NCBI RefSeq assembly: GCF_012935715.1
Contig: NZ_CP052860.1
Span: 3,782,001-3,846,000, forward strand
Direction: 5' to 3'
From: Pseudomonas sp. ADAK13
GTDB taxonomy: Bacteria; Pseudomonadota; Gammaproteobacteria; Pseudomonadales; Pseudomonadaceae
DNA length: 64,000 nt
A model generated the notes under the pieces. It saw only the letters and a program-made list of their open reading frames with translations. It did no database searches and was not told the DNA's origin. The position numbers and the translations under genes were made by a program. Of this stretch, positions 28,901 through 35,871 are shown piece after piece; position 1 is the stretch's first letter, and the number at the start of each line of letters is the position of its first letter.

Positions 28901-29135
28901 GACGTGGCTGGAGGATGCCTTGAAGGGAATGGAGGAAAAAGGAATACATCACCAGGACTTGCAGCTTAAGAACTTTCTATATTCCACAAGGGATAAAAAA
29001 GTGTACCCGGTGGATATCCAGTCGTTGTCCCTTGAAGACATGGTGCCCGGGGATGGTCTCTATGAGTGGGAGATGAACGTGTACAACAGTCGAAAGAAAG
29101 AATTGCTCAGGGACTTTAATGCGCTTGTCAGGTAG
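25968..29135 (+). CDS. Large orphan effector/toxin-like protein with C-terminal minimal protein-kinase domain
   Basis: The 1055-residue product stands alone between housekeeping genes. Residues 1-45 are rich in Pro, Ala, Ser and Thr, with no acidic residue before Asp23. Residues about 60-680 are mainly helical and unrecognised. Residues about 685-785 hold an amphipathic/hydrophobic stretch (FFLDLIPLRSAVVNF, FGFLTAGIGVAGKVAKAG) that, from memory, resembles a segment of large Pseudomonas toxin-like proteins. Residues about 890-1055 form a kinase: Gly loop IGRGGEGVVYE (895-905), Lys914, a candidate helix-C Glu931, catalytic loop HHQDLQLKNFLY (Asp997, Asn1002) and Asp1016 in place of the DFG Asp. 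Only 39 residues follow Asp1016, so most of the C-lobe is missing, as in the OspG/NleH/HopBF1 bacterial effector kinases. The kinase part is AT-richer than its neighbours. No immunity or chaperone gene is seen. The function is inferred. Confidence 0.7.
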   Translation: MLNLQTSPAPARVIPLQPTALADQAIASSPTVGDTHPAVPRKDGLKAALGDRRNLQVLAQKLNEIATHLGINATPHAVLAALEATPMEVHPDSSHPLEAGDTATLATVLKRIGLGLPTNHFQLTGHARALSDKALEHPLGNFGGGLSWPVPMTVSDQRLARAAAIRHGSEHPNPPHVGVSLGILEYLNTHQPALDDAARTLEAIVNSERGQALGQVIQTQLNGIATGTSVNEYTLAAINLMLDPESIARPLRNRVAGFNLAHPDHWGKPAAAVLEGLREHLSVNGKTSPDMARAGAHLLLARKAPEFLIKGIPDNVTYGSAAWVSLAIAAATIEAQAPGKVANMTFTQVMSAAESAGLVDRAVTEQAQRTALIDWGVVNGIVPVNVDDGYSPGEMERVRTAFNQQQQERIVASGLLEAEIPSRKEIALAKLKQRFGEQVFFEEKLLRVDDSRQPGIEPLYNPNRAPVGLYSMLDIAMMELNGYRWKTTDRRIPISAINAPLKLEVNKAFDQQFSQAIESRKQGIGTVIKHMVARLPLADRQNLEQASLEFFQTKTYALGTDFTSRTLHHTDESLLVKATGVVYKIDLKNAEVTIVPASVLTEQLPRDANKIYTVEKFAPTGTGTSDLGQKQPQGLLPPSSFTTARTQSIADVFVEHLDIDNQNVVKQAKGATPLDRQMEQEWTVTNFFLDLIPLRSAVVNFQNGNYVDGAMDLAMDAFGFLTAGIGVAGKVAKAGTRVASTGVKAMKVTKIIGTTLIREFNPLNGLDDLVLGGTRLIRRGGADAVASEVLSNRLLSEFKVPESTIAGLSRNSQGLYVAADGHLSHIRHTDSTGQTAVYEVREATRTAEGVVQARIYHNNRQTPLLVQHIQGDQWQRLGARGGSPLSVASDLGPEIGRGGEGVVYESLDGKSVYKDFNTKNATRIPDYVTQETDCLNTYYGAGFAKAVVENGRAYIKMGKLDGVNLAAVERRSLPPEARTWLEDALKGMEEKGIHHQDLQLKNFLYSTRDKKVYPVDIQSLSLEDMVPGDGLYEWEMNVYNSRKKELLRDFNALVR

Positions 29136-29211
29136 TGGGCCGTTTGGGAGTGACCGGCAGTGGTAAAGGCAGCGCGCCTCTATCCAAAACGCGGTAACTC
29201 CCGGGCTCGCC

Positions 29212-29805
29212 TTACAGGCTGAAGTCGCCTTCAGCTACCAGCTCGCTCAACGGCTTGCGCGGGCTCGGGGTTTCCCGGGCTTGCAGGTAATCGGCCAGGG
29301 TCGATTTGTCGCCCAGTTTGCCAATCGCCACGGCCGCGTGCAGCGCATAGCCCTCTGGCACCTTGAGTTCCTTGCGGGTCAGCTCCTGGTCGAAACCGGC
29401 CATGCCGTGGGTGTGCCAGCCGCTGAGGCTGGCTTGCAGCGCCAGGTGGCCCCAGGCGGAGCCGGTGTCAAAGGTGTGCCACAGGGCCGGGGTTTCCTCG
29501 GTGGCGCCGGGTACCTGGAAGTCGGTCTTCGATGCCACGATCACCAGGGCCGACGCATGTTGCGCCCAGCCGCGGTTGAATTCGTTCAGCAGGCCGAGGA
29601 AACGCTCCCAGTTCGGCGTGTCGCGGCGCGCATAGAGAAAACGCCACGGCTGCGAGTTGTAGGCCGAGGGTGACCAGCGGGCGGCTTCGAAGAAGCTCAG
29701 CAGGGTGTCTACCGGGATGCTTTCGCCGGTAAAGGCGCGCGGCGACCAGCGGTCGGTGAATTGCGGGTGGATCGGGTAGTCGGCGACGCGTGGGTTGCTG
29801 CTCAT
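29212..29805 (-). CDS. Nitroreductase-family flavoprotein
   Basis: The 197-residue product starts MSSNPRVADYPIHPQFTDRW and shows FMN-binding nitroreductase features: RWSPRAF, ARWSPSAYNSQPWRF (residues about 40-54) and GWHTHGMAGFD near residue 140. Such enzymes reduce nitroaromatics, quinones or enones with NAD(P)H. ATG 29805 was chosen; the longer frame to 29916 starts in a basic stretch with no family resemblance. It converges with the large orphan gene and is divergent from ycgN. Confidence 0.88.
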   Translation of the reverse strand: MSSNPRVADYPIHPQFTDRWSPRAFTGESIPVDTLLSFFEAARWSPSAYNSQPWRFLYARRDTPNWERFLGLLNEFNRGWAQHASALVIVASKTDFQVPGATEETPALWHTFDTGSAWGHLALQASLSGWHTHGMAGFDQELTRKELKVPEGYALHAAVAIGKLGDKSTLADYLQARETPSPRKPLSELVAEGDFSL

Positions 29806-29958
29806 TGGGCTGATCCTGATGAAAAACCGGGGTTCAAAACTACTTCGCCGCCGACGGGCTGACAAGTCTTGTTCTACCGACAGTCGTAAGCGCTTGGCCC
29901 CGGGGGCCATGGGCACTAGACTGGCGGCCTTTTAACATACCGATACCGATGTAGAGCC

Positions 29959-30408
29959 ATGGCCGCCAAAGTCGAACCTTTCTGGATCCGCAAAACCCTC
30001 GAACAACTCGACCAGGATGAGTGGGAGTCGTTGTGCGACGGCTGCGGCCTGTGCTGCCTGCAAAAGCTCGAGGATGAAGACGACAACAGCGTCTATTACA
30101 CGCGCATTGCCTGCAAACTGCTGGACCTGAAAACCTGCCAGTGCACCGATTACCCCAACCGTCGCGACTCGGTGCCCGATTGCATCCAGCTCACCCCGGG
30201 CCAGGCCGACCAGTTCAAATGGCTGCCGCCCACCTGCGGTTACCGGCTGGTCAGCGAGCGCAAGGACTTGCCGCTCTGGCACCATCTGGTCTGCGGTGAC
30301 CGCGACGCCGTGCACCAGGAACGCATTTCCCAGTCCGGGCGCATGCTCAGCGAATGCAGCGTGCCCGAGGATGACTGGGAGGATTACCTGATTTTTCGCG
30401 CCGGTTGA
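29959..30408 (+). CDS. ycgN: YcgN-family cysteine-cluster protein
   Basis: The 149-residue product belongs to the YcgN/UPF0260 cysteine-cluster family. [15 protein letters not shown] near residue 30 and [14 protein letters not shown] near residue 53 give a set of conserved cysteines likely to bind a metal or Fe-S centre. No activity is established. It lies close to rnd-ycgL, with the orphan gene and nitroreductase in between, and just upstream of an exported pseudo-peptidase gene (12 bases apart) with which it is probably co-transcribed. Confidence 0.92.
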   Translation: MAAKVEPFWIRKTLEQLDQDEWESLCDGCGLCCLQKLEDEDDNSVYYTRIACKLLDLKTCQCTDYPNRRDSVPDCIQLTPGQADQFKWLPPTCGYRLVSERKDLPLWHHLVCGDRDAVHQERISQSGRMLSECSVPEDDWEDYLIFRAG

Positions 30409-30420
30409 AAAGGAGTGTGT

Positions 30421-31659
30421 ATGACGGTTGGAGCCAGGCTGGCAGCAAGCCTGCTGTTGTTGGCATTGAGCGCGTCGGCGTGGGCGGCGAAGAAAGTTGA
30501 CCTGGACTATCACGTCAAGCTGCTGCCCCAAAGTGATCAGGCTGAAGTACGCCTGAGCCTGTCCCAGGGCTCGGCGGTGCGCAGCCTCAACTTCGACCTG
30601 GGCCGCGACGGCGACTACAGCGACTTCAAGGCCGATGGCCAATGGCAAGTGCTGCCGGGCAATACGCCGGGTGACAGCCGAGGCCTGTGGCAGCCCAGCG
30701 CCGACAAGGCCAGCCTGACCTACCGTGTCCGCCTGACCCACGCGCGCAAGAAGGGGATTTACGAAGCACGCATGACGCCGAGCTGGGCGCTGTTTCGGGG
30801 TGAAGACCTGGTGCCCACTGCACGCCTGGATCAACAGGACGGCATTGAACTGGTGTCGCGCCTGGTGTTTGAACTGCCCGCCGGCTGGAAAAGCGTCGAG
30901 ACGTCATGGCCGCGCATCGGCAAGAACAAATTTCGTATCGACAACGTTTCCCGCCTGTTTGACCGGCCCACCGGCTGGATGCTCGCCGGCAACCTGGGCA
31001 GCCGCAGGATGCGCTTGGGCGAAACCGAAATCACGGTGGCTTCGCCCAAAGGGCAGGGCATGCACCGCATGGATGTGCTGACCTTGCTGACGTTTGTCTG
31101 GCCTCAGGTGCAAGCAGCGTTCCCGAGGCATCCGGCAAAACTGCTGGTGGTGGGCGCCAGCGATCCCATGCGGCGCGGTGCATTCGCGGCGCGGGATTCC
31201 ATCTACCTCAACAGCCGCACACCGCTGGTCAGCGAAAATGGCAGCAGCCCGTTGATCCGTGAAGTGGTGCAGGCCATCGGCCGGTTCAATGACCATGAGG
31301 GCAGCGACTGGATCAGCGAAGGCTTGGCGCAGTATTACGCCATTGAACTGATGCGCCGCGCTGGCGGTATCAGTGACGACCGTTACGCCGCGATACAGGC
31401 CCGGCTGACCAAGGACGGCAAGGACGTGACGAGCCTGCGGGTCGAGCACGCCAACAGCGCGACGGTGGCGCGGGCGGTGGTGTTATTGCAGGAGCTGGAC
31501 CGCGAGATTCGTGTGAAAACCCACAACAAGCGTTCGCTGGACGATCTGACTCAGGCGTTGATGCGCCTGAACAGCATCAGCACAAAGGAATTCGTGCAGT
31601 TGGGGGAAAGCATTCTCGGCGAGTCGTCGGTGGTGCTCGACAGCAAGCTGCTGCACTGA
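30421..31659 (+). CDS. Exported M61-like protein lacking the zinc motif (pseudo-peptidase)
   Basis: The 412-residue product has a signal peptide (MTVGARLAASLLLLALSASAWA), a beta-rich N-terminal half and a C-terminal half shaped like M61 glycyl-aminopeptidase-type gluzincins. The expected HExxH reads REVVQ (residues 280-284): both histidines are gone and the Glu remains. The downstream third-ligand segment WISEGLAQYYA (Glu300) is intact. It is therefore probably inactive as a zinc peptidase and may bind peptides instead. ATG 30421 follows AAGGAG. Assignment to M61 rests on layout and the SEGLAxYY motif. Confidence 0.65.
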   Translation: MTVGARLAASLLLLALSASAWAAKKVDLDYHVKLLPQSDQAEVRLSLSQGSAVRSLNFDLGRDGDYSDFKADGQWQVLPGNTPGDSRGLWQPSADKASLTYRVRLTHARKKGIYEARMTPSWALFRGEDLVPTARLDQQDGIELVSRLVFELPAGWKSVETSWPRIGKNKFRIDNVSRLFDRPTGWMLAGNLGSRRMRLGETEITVASPKGQGMHRMDVLTLLTFVWPQVQAAFPRHPAKLLVVGASDPMRRGAFAARDSIYLNSRTPLVSENGSSPLIREVVQAIGRFNDHEGSDWISEGLAQYYAIELMRRAGGISDDRYAAIQARLTKDGKDVTSLRVEHANSATVARAVVLLQELDREIRVKTHNKRSLDDLTQALMRLNSISTKEFVQLGESILGESSVVLDSKLLH

Positions 31660-31661
31660 TG

Positions 31662-31733
31662 CCTGTAGGAACCCGGCTTGCCGGCGATTAGGCCCTTGAG
31701 GACGCCATCGCCGGCAAGCCGGGCTCCTGCAGG
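31662..31733. repeat. REP-like long inverted repeat
   Basis: Two 27-28-base arms (from 31662 and ending at 31733) pair with few mismatches and share the core cccggcttgccggcgat. The loop is about 15 bases. It lies between the convergent stops of the pseudo-M61 gene and the small DUF2892-like gene. The core is a variant of the ggcttgcctgcgat repeats elsewhere in the window. Confidence 0.8.
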
Positions 31734-31746
31734 ATCGGGATCGGCT

Positions 31747-32097
31747 TCAGCCAGTGGTTTTACTGGCTTTCTCAGCCGCCACTTCAGCCTTGGTCTTGAG
31801 GTTTTTCAATTCCTCACCGGCGCGTTCAATCTTGGTGCGCACGGTGTTCATTTCCTGGCGACTGCGCTCCAGCAACTCTTTCGCCGAGCTGTGCCCGCTG
31901 ATGCCGCGCGCCAATGCAACGCCACCAATCGCCACCTGAATCAAGCCGAAAAAGCCGCCACGGCGCAGGCCTTTGCCCATCATCACCACACCACCCGCCA
32001 GGGAACCGATGCGTTCCCAGCCCTGGACGTTTTGTGTGGGTTGGCGCTCCAACGGTGTAGACCGGATAACGGGTCGCAGGGTTTTGCTGTCGCTCAT
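31747..32097 (-). CDS. DUF2892/YgaP-like membrane protein with coiled-coil tail
   Basis: The 116-residue product has a YgaP-type transmembrane core: NVQGWERIGSLAGGVVMMGKGLRR and FFGLIQVAIGGVALARG, about residues 23-66. A charged, helical tail follows (about 70-116) with heptad-like spacing (ERSRQEMNTVRTKIERAGEE). It probably sits in the inner membrane with the tail in the cytoplasm. Function unknown. The start at 32097 has GGAGACAGATC just upstream. Confidence 0.75.
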   Translation of the reverse strand: MSDSKTLRPVIRSTPLERQPTQNVQGWERIGSLAGGVVMMGKGLRRGGFFGLIQVAIGGVALARGISGHSSAKELLERSRQEMNTVRTKIERAGEELKNLKTKAEVAAEKASKTTG

Positions 32098-32166
32098 GAT
32101 CTGTCTCCAACAAGGGCTTATTGATATGCAACTGACTGCACACAGGCCGCGGACGTTCCCAAAAAA

Positions 32167-32634
32167 TCAGTACTTGGGACCCGAACGGGTGTTGTTGCCC
32201 TTGGCCAGGCGGTCGTAAAGCACCACGTTGACGGTGGCGGCGAGGTTCATGCAGCCGGTGGTCGGGATGTAGATCACGTCTTCACACCAGTCGCGAATCT
32301 CTTTGTCCAGGGAGCCGTCTTCCGGCCCGAAGATATACAGCGCGCGGTCCGGGTGGGTGTACTCGGGGAGAGGGCGGGCGCCCTCCACCAGCTCGACGGC
32401 GACCGGGATGCAGCCCAGGGGCAGGATCTTTTTCAGGTCGTCGATGCCGATCAGTGGAATGTCGTGGTGGACCTTCTTGGTGTCGGTAATAAAGTCCCGG
32501 GCCCGTTCGTAACGCTTGCCGGTGTAGAACACCGAGGCCACGCCGTAGCAGCCGGCGGCGCGCATCACCGAACCGACGTTTTCGGGGGATTTGGGGTTAT
32601 ACAGACCGATGCAGCTGTAGCGTTTATTGCCCAC
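32167..32634 (-). CDS. SpoU/TrmH-family RNA 2'-O-methyltransferase
   Basis: The 155-residue product is a minimal SPOUT (trefoil-knot) methyltransferase. Motif 1 is NPKSPENVGSVMRAAGCYG with the catalytic Arg, motif 2 is LYIFGPEDGSL, and motif 3 is IPTTGCMNLAATVNVVLYDR. It resembles TrmL-like tRNA methyltransferases in size but is not close enough for a symbol. The initiator is a GTG. It is likely to methylate a tRNA or rRNA ribose. Confidence 0.9.
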   Translation of the reverse strand: MGNKRYSCIGLYNPKSPENVGSVMRAAGCYGVASVFYTGKRYERARDFITDTKKVHHDIPLIGIDDLKKILPLGCIPVAVELVEGARPLPEYTHPDRALYIFGPEDGSLDKEIRDWCEDVIYIPTTGCMNLAATVNVVLYDRLAKGNNTRSGPKY

Positions 32635-32718
32635 GGGAGAGGGTGCCTTCGAGAAAAACGGCGATTATACGGGGATTGCTCGAAAGGCGGTCGGTTTGAA
32701 CGGCATGGGGTGCAACAC

Positions 32719-32758
32719 TGTGGCGAGGGAGCTTGCCACAACAAGCCTCCTCCCACAG
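32719..32758. repeat. Short extragenic palindrome
   Basis: The sequence tgtggcgagggagcttgccac is self-complementary at its ends and is followed by a partly complementary cctcctcccaca. This is the look of the tgtggcgaggg-type REP units of pseudomonads. It lies between the methyltransferase start region and the yajD stop. Confidence 0.6.
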
Positions 32759-32779
32759 CAAGTCGTTCATCACATTGCT

Positions 32780-33157
32780 TCAGTCGTCTTTCTTCATCAA
32801 CCCGGCCAGTGCCGCAAACGGGTTGTGCGTCGCCTTGGCAATCGTCGGGCTGCTGGTGGAGCCTTCGCCGAAATACTGCTGGTCGGTATACCGCGAGTGT
32901 TCGTTGTCGTGGCAATACAGGCACAGCAACTCCCAGTTGGAGCCGTCCTGGGGGTTGTCGTCATGATTATGGTTGCGGTGGTGCACGGTCAGTTCGCTCA
33001 GGCGCTTGCCGGCGAATTCACGGGCGCAGCGGCCGCAAACATGGGGGTACATCTTCAGGGCTTTGTCGCGATAGCCCATTTCCCGGTCGCGCTGGGCATC
33101 GGCGAGGATACGGTCCAGCTTGGCGGTGTGGGAGGGCGGGTTGGTCGAGCTCATCAT
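32780..33157 (-). CDS. yajD: YajD-family HNH nuclease
   Basis: The 125-residue product has an HNH/zinc-finger nuclease core: VCGRCAREF (first Cys pair), LTVHHRNHNHDDNPQDG (catalytic His region) and LLCLYCHDNEH (second Cys pair and His). This is the YajD arrangement. The acidic C terminus (AALAGLMKKDD) is also typical. YajD proteins are presumed DNA endonucleases with no firm role. It stands alone, with its own promoter region toward the exported ParB-like gene. Confidence 0.9.
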   Translation of the reverse strand: MMSSTNPPSHTAKLDRILADAQRDREMGYRDKALKMYPHVCGRCAREFAGKRLSELTVHHRNHNHDDNPQDGSNWELLCLYCHDNEHSRYTDQQYFGEGSTSSPTIAKATHNPFAALAGLMKKDD

Positions 33158-33302
33158 GGCTCCTGTCTTTTAGTGGATCACGGATAGCGTTGATTCTAGC
33201 TGCTTGCGGGGTAATAAACCTCCGGCTTTTTCCGTCGCAGTACACGCAGGTGCCAGGGAATGTTTGTAGTATCGGCGAACTGAATTCAAAGGAGCGGTAC
33301 TC

Positions 33303-34217
33303 ATGCGGATGCATTCATGGTGGTGGGCGTTGCTGTTATGCGCCGTCAGCGTTCACGTCCAGGCGCTTTCCACGCCCCAGCCCGGCCAGGTGATCGAGGT
33401 GGCGCTGGAGCAACTCCACCCGACCCAGGCGGTCATCGGCTTTGACCAGATCCACTACAAGCTTGGGGTGTTTGCCGAGTCCCCCAAGAAGGTGTTCGAC
33501 GAATACTGTGAGACCAACGGCCGGGGCGGAGCAGACACAGTGCCCAAAGGCGCCGATTTGCATAAGCCCGACAGTTTCACCTGCAAGGACCCGGTGGGCA
33601 CTCACCCGGCAGACATGAAAACCGTGGTGGTCGGCCCCGCAGGCCAGCTGTACCTCACTGATGGCCATCACAGCTTCAGTACCTTATGGGAACAGCCCGG
33701 TGCGGGGGCCACGCTGAAAATGTGGGTGCGGGTCACCGATAACTTCAGCGACAGCCCGGACCTGGCGACGTTCTGGAAACGGATGGAGCAGGGGCGCAAG
33801 GTCTGGCTCAAGGACGGCCAGGGCAAGACCATCAGCCCTGAGCAGATACCGGCACACTTGGGTTTCAAGGACCTCGGCGACGATAGGTTCCGCAGCCTGG
33901 TGTACTTCTCCCGCAAGGCTTCCTACGGCAAGCCAAACTCCGGCGCGGTGGTGCCGGAGTTCCTGGAATTCTATTGGGGCGGCTGGCTGCGCACGCAGAT
34001 TGACCTCGGCGCGTTCAACCTGAACAAGCAAGGCGGGTATGAGGACGCTATCGAGGCGCTGGCCAAGCGCATGGTCAGCCTGGCGCCCGATGCGCCGGTG
34101 GGGGACAGCGGCTTCAGCGCTCAGCAGTTGGGTGGCTTCACCTCACTTAACCGCAAGGAACTGAACGATACGTTCAAGAAGAAAGTGCCCTACGTTATCG
34201 ACAGCAGAAGTAAGTGA
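33303..34217 (+). CDS. Exported ParB-like (ParBc_2) protein
   Basis: The 304-residue product has a signal peptide (MRMHSWWWALLLCAVSVHVQA) followed by a ParB/sulfiredoxin-like domain. VIEVALEQLHPTQAVIGFDQI gives the ParB-type N-terminal strand and LYLTDGHHSFSTLWEQ the conserved loop. This pattern matches the ParBc_2 group of putative ParB-like nucleases. Secretion out of the cytoplasm is unusual for a ParB fold. The C-terminal 150 residues are not recognised. It starts behind AAAGGAGCGG and faces the spermidine-synthase-like gene convergently. Confidence 0.75.
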   Translation: MRMHSWWWALLLCAVSVHVQALSTPQPGQVIEVALEQLHPTQAVIGFDQIHYKLGVFAESPKKVFDEYCETNGRGGADTVPKGADLHKPDSFTCKDPVGTHPADMKTVVVGPAGQLYLTDGHHSFSTLWEQPGAGATLKMWVRVTDNFSDSPDLATFWKRMEQGRKVWLKDGQGKTISPEQIPAHLGFKDLGDDRFRSLVYFSRKASYGKPNSGAVVPEFLEFYWGGWLRTQIDLGAFNLNKQGGYEDAIEALAKRMVSLAPDAPVGDSGFSAQQLGGFTSLNRKELNDTFKKKVPYVIDSRSK

Positions 34218-34229
34218 CGAACCGTTAAG

Positions 34230-34246
34230 GGCGGCATTGTGCCGCC
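34230..34246. terminator. Hairpin between convergent genes
   Basis: A seven-base stem (ggcggca / tgccgcc) with a three-base loop lies between the stops of the exported ParB-like gene and the spermidine-synthase-like gene. There is no T run. It could serve both transcripts. Confidence 0.45.
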
Positions 34247-34264
34247 TCTGTTCAGTCGGCTGCT

Positions 34265-34951
34265 TCAGCCCTTGAGCTTCTCGGCGATCCAGATGGTATG
34301 CCGGGTGCCTTTGTTGCCATGGGCAAACACTTGCACTTCTTCGGCCTTGAAGCCGGCCTTGCGCAGTTTGTCGCTGAACTGCTTGTCGGCGCTGGCCGAC
34401 CACACCGCCAGCACGCCCTTGGGCCGCAGGGCCTTGGCGCAGGCGCTGAGGCCACCGGCGGAATACAGCCAACTGTTGGCTTTTTGCGTCAGGCCTTCGG
34501 GGCCGTTGTCGACGTCCAGCATGATCGCGTCAAAGCCCTGGGGCTCGGCCTGCAGCACCTTGGCCACGTCTTCCAGGCGGATCACGGTGCGCGGGTCCAG
34601 CAGCGGGCGGCCGGACTTTTCACCCAGCGGGCCGCGATTCCACTCCACCACGCCGGGCACCAGCTCGGCGACCACCACTTCGGCGGTCTTGCCCAAGTGC
34701 TTGAGCGCCGCCGCCAGGGTAAAGCCCATGCCCAGGCCGCCAATCAACACCCGGGAACCGGGCCGGCCGGCGACCTTGCGGCAGGGGATTTCCGCCAGTG
34801 CATCCTCGGAGCCGTGCATGCGCGTGTTCATCAACTGGCCACCGTCACCGCCCTGAATCTTGATGACAAAATCCTCACCGTATTCGAACAGGCACAAGGC
34901 ACCGCCGTTGTCGGGGATCGGAGTGGTGTCCAGCAGAACGAAACGTTTCAT
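34265..34951 (-). CDS. Spermidine synthase-like protein
   Basis: The 228-residue product has the aminopropyltransferase/methyltransferase fold: SRVLIGGLGMGFTLAAALKH (nucleotide-binding loop, about residues 66-85), then VVVAELVPGVVEW (acidic ribose-binding residue) and FDAIMLDVDNGPEG. It is shorter than classical SpeE and lacks its full N-terminal beta domain. Members of this group are common in Pseudomonas and unproven as spermidine synthases. No speD or polyamine gene is adjacent. Confidence 0.82.
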   Translation of the reverse strand: MKRFVLLDTTPIPDNGGALCLFEYGEDFVIKIQGGDGGQLMNTRMHGSEDALAEIPCRKVAGRPGSRVLIGGLGMGFTLAAALKHLGKTAEVVVAELVPGVVEWNRGPLGEKSGRPLLDPRTVIRLEDVAKVLQAEPQGFDAIMLDVDNGPEGLTQKANSWLYSAGGLSACAKALRPKGVLAVWSASADKQFSDKLRKAGFKAEEVQVFAHGNKGTRHTIWIAEKLKG

Positions 34952-35029
34952 GGAAATCTCATTGGGAAGGGCATTCTTGCGCGGTTGGGAGTAGCCTTAC
35001 GACTTTACGGTCAGGCCATGGAGCCATCG

Positions 35030-35317
35030 ATGAAGTGCAGCATTCTAACGGTCATTGTATGGGGCGCGCTCACCCTTAGCGGTGCGGCCGGGGCCCAGGA
35101 GTCGCAAACCGTGCCGATCACCCCCGCGCCCACTGCGGGTTCGCCGGGTACTGCAACGCCCACACCTTATCCGCAAGTCACGCCGCCGGCGACGCCAAAG
35201 GCTTCCGGCGGTGGAGAACCGATGCTGGCGCCGATCGTGTTGCCGACGCCGCCGAAGGACCAGACGATCCCCGGCTTGCAGCAAAACGACATCAAGCCCA
35301 AGACCCCGGGCGGTTAA
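35030..35317 (+). CDS. Small exported proline-rich protein
   Basis: The 95-residue product starts MKCSILTVIVWGALTLSGAA, a signal peptide with a Cys at position 3. A tail of about 70 residues follows, rich in Pro, Thr, Ala and Gly (PAPTAGSPGTATPTPYPQVT). An ATG at 35018 in frame would add four residues. The tail is low-complexity and probably disordered, perhaps spanning the periplasm. Its stop overlaps the convergent cyclic-nucleotide-binding gene by four bases. No family recognised. Confidence 0.6.
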   Translation: MKCSILTVIVWGALTLSGAAGAQESQTVPITPAPTAGSPGTATPTPYPQVTPPATPKASGGGEPMLAPIVLPTPPKDQTIPGLQQNDIKPKTPGG

Positions 35318-35787
35318 AACTGCTGGGACAGCAATTGCCCATCCGCCATGCGCAGGCGTTTGGACAGGGCGATCGCAATCGCACGAATGATCTTTGCCGC
35401 GATTTTCGGTGCATCGTTGAGCATTTTTTCCAGGGAATCCTTGCCCAGGTTCAACAGCACGCAATCGCTGGCCGCCACACAGCTGGCGGAACGGCGCTCG
35501 CCATCCAGCACCGCCATCTCGCCAAAGGCCCGCCCGCTGCGCAAGGTTGCGATGGTCAGCCGCTGGCCTTCATGGTTGGTTTTCTGCACGGCCACCTGGC
35601 CTGAGTGAATGATGCACATGAAGGTGCCGGCGTCGCCCTCGAGGAAAATCACCTCGTCACGGGCGATGCTGCTGATGTTGAAATAGCCCGCCGCCACATG
35701 GAAATCTTCCGGTAGCAGCGGATCGAAGAGCCCGCAGTCCATCAGCATGTCGCGGATTTCGTTATTGAGTAAGGTCGGTTCTGGCAT
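35314..35787 (-). CDS. Stand-alone cyclic-nucleotide-binding domain protein
   Basis: The 157-residue product is a single cNMP-binding domain. It shows the beta-roll pattern and the phosphate-binding cassette FGEMAVLDGERRSASCVA at about residues 88-105. Unlike CRP/Vfr, no helix-turn-helix follows; the C terminus is a helix (IAAKIIRAIAIALSKRLRMA). It probably senses a cyclic nucleotide and acts on a protein partner. Neighbours do not name the partner. Confidence 0.87.
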   Translation of the reverse strand: MPEPTLLNNEIRDMLMDCGLFDPLLPEDFHVAAGYFNISSIARDEVIFLEGDAGTFMCIIHSGQVAVQKTNHEGQRLTIATLRSGRAFGEMAVLDGERRSASCVAASDCVLLNLGKDSLEKMLNDAPKIAAKIIRAIAIALSKRLRMADGQLLSQQF

Positions 35788-35871
35788 GAGGCTTACAGTC
35801 TTTGTCCATAAATCGTGCAGGGCGCGCGCCCGGCGGTCAGGTGTTCAGACCCGCCCGCCGAGCGGAGTTCC

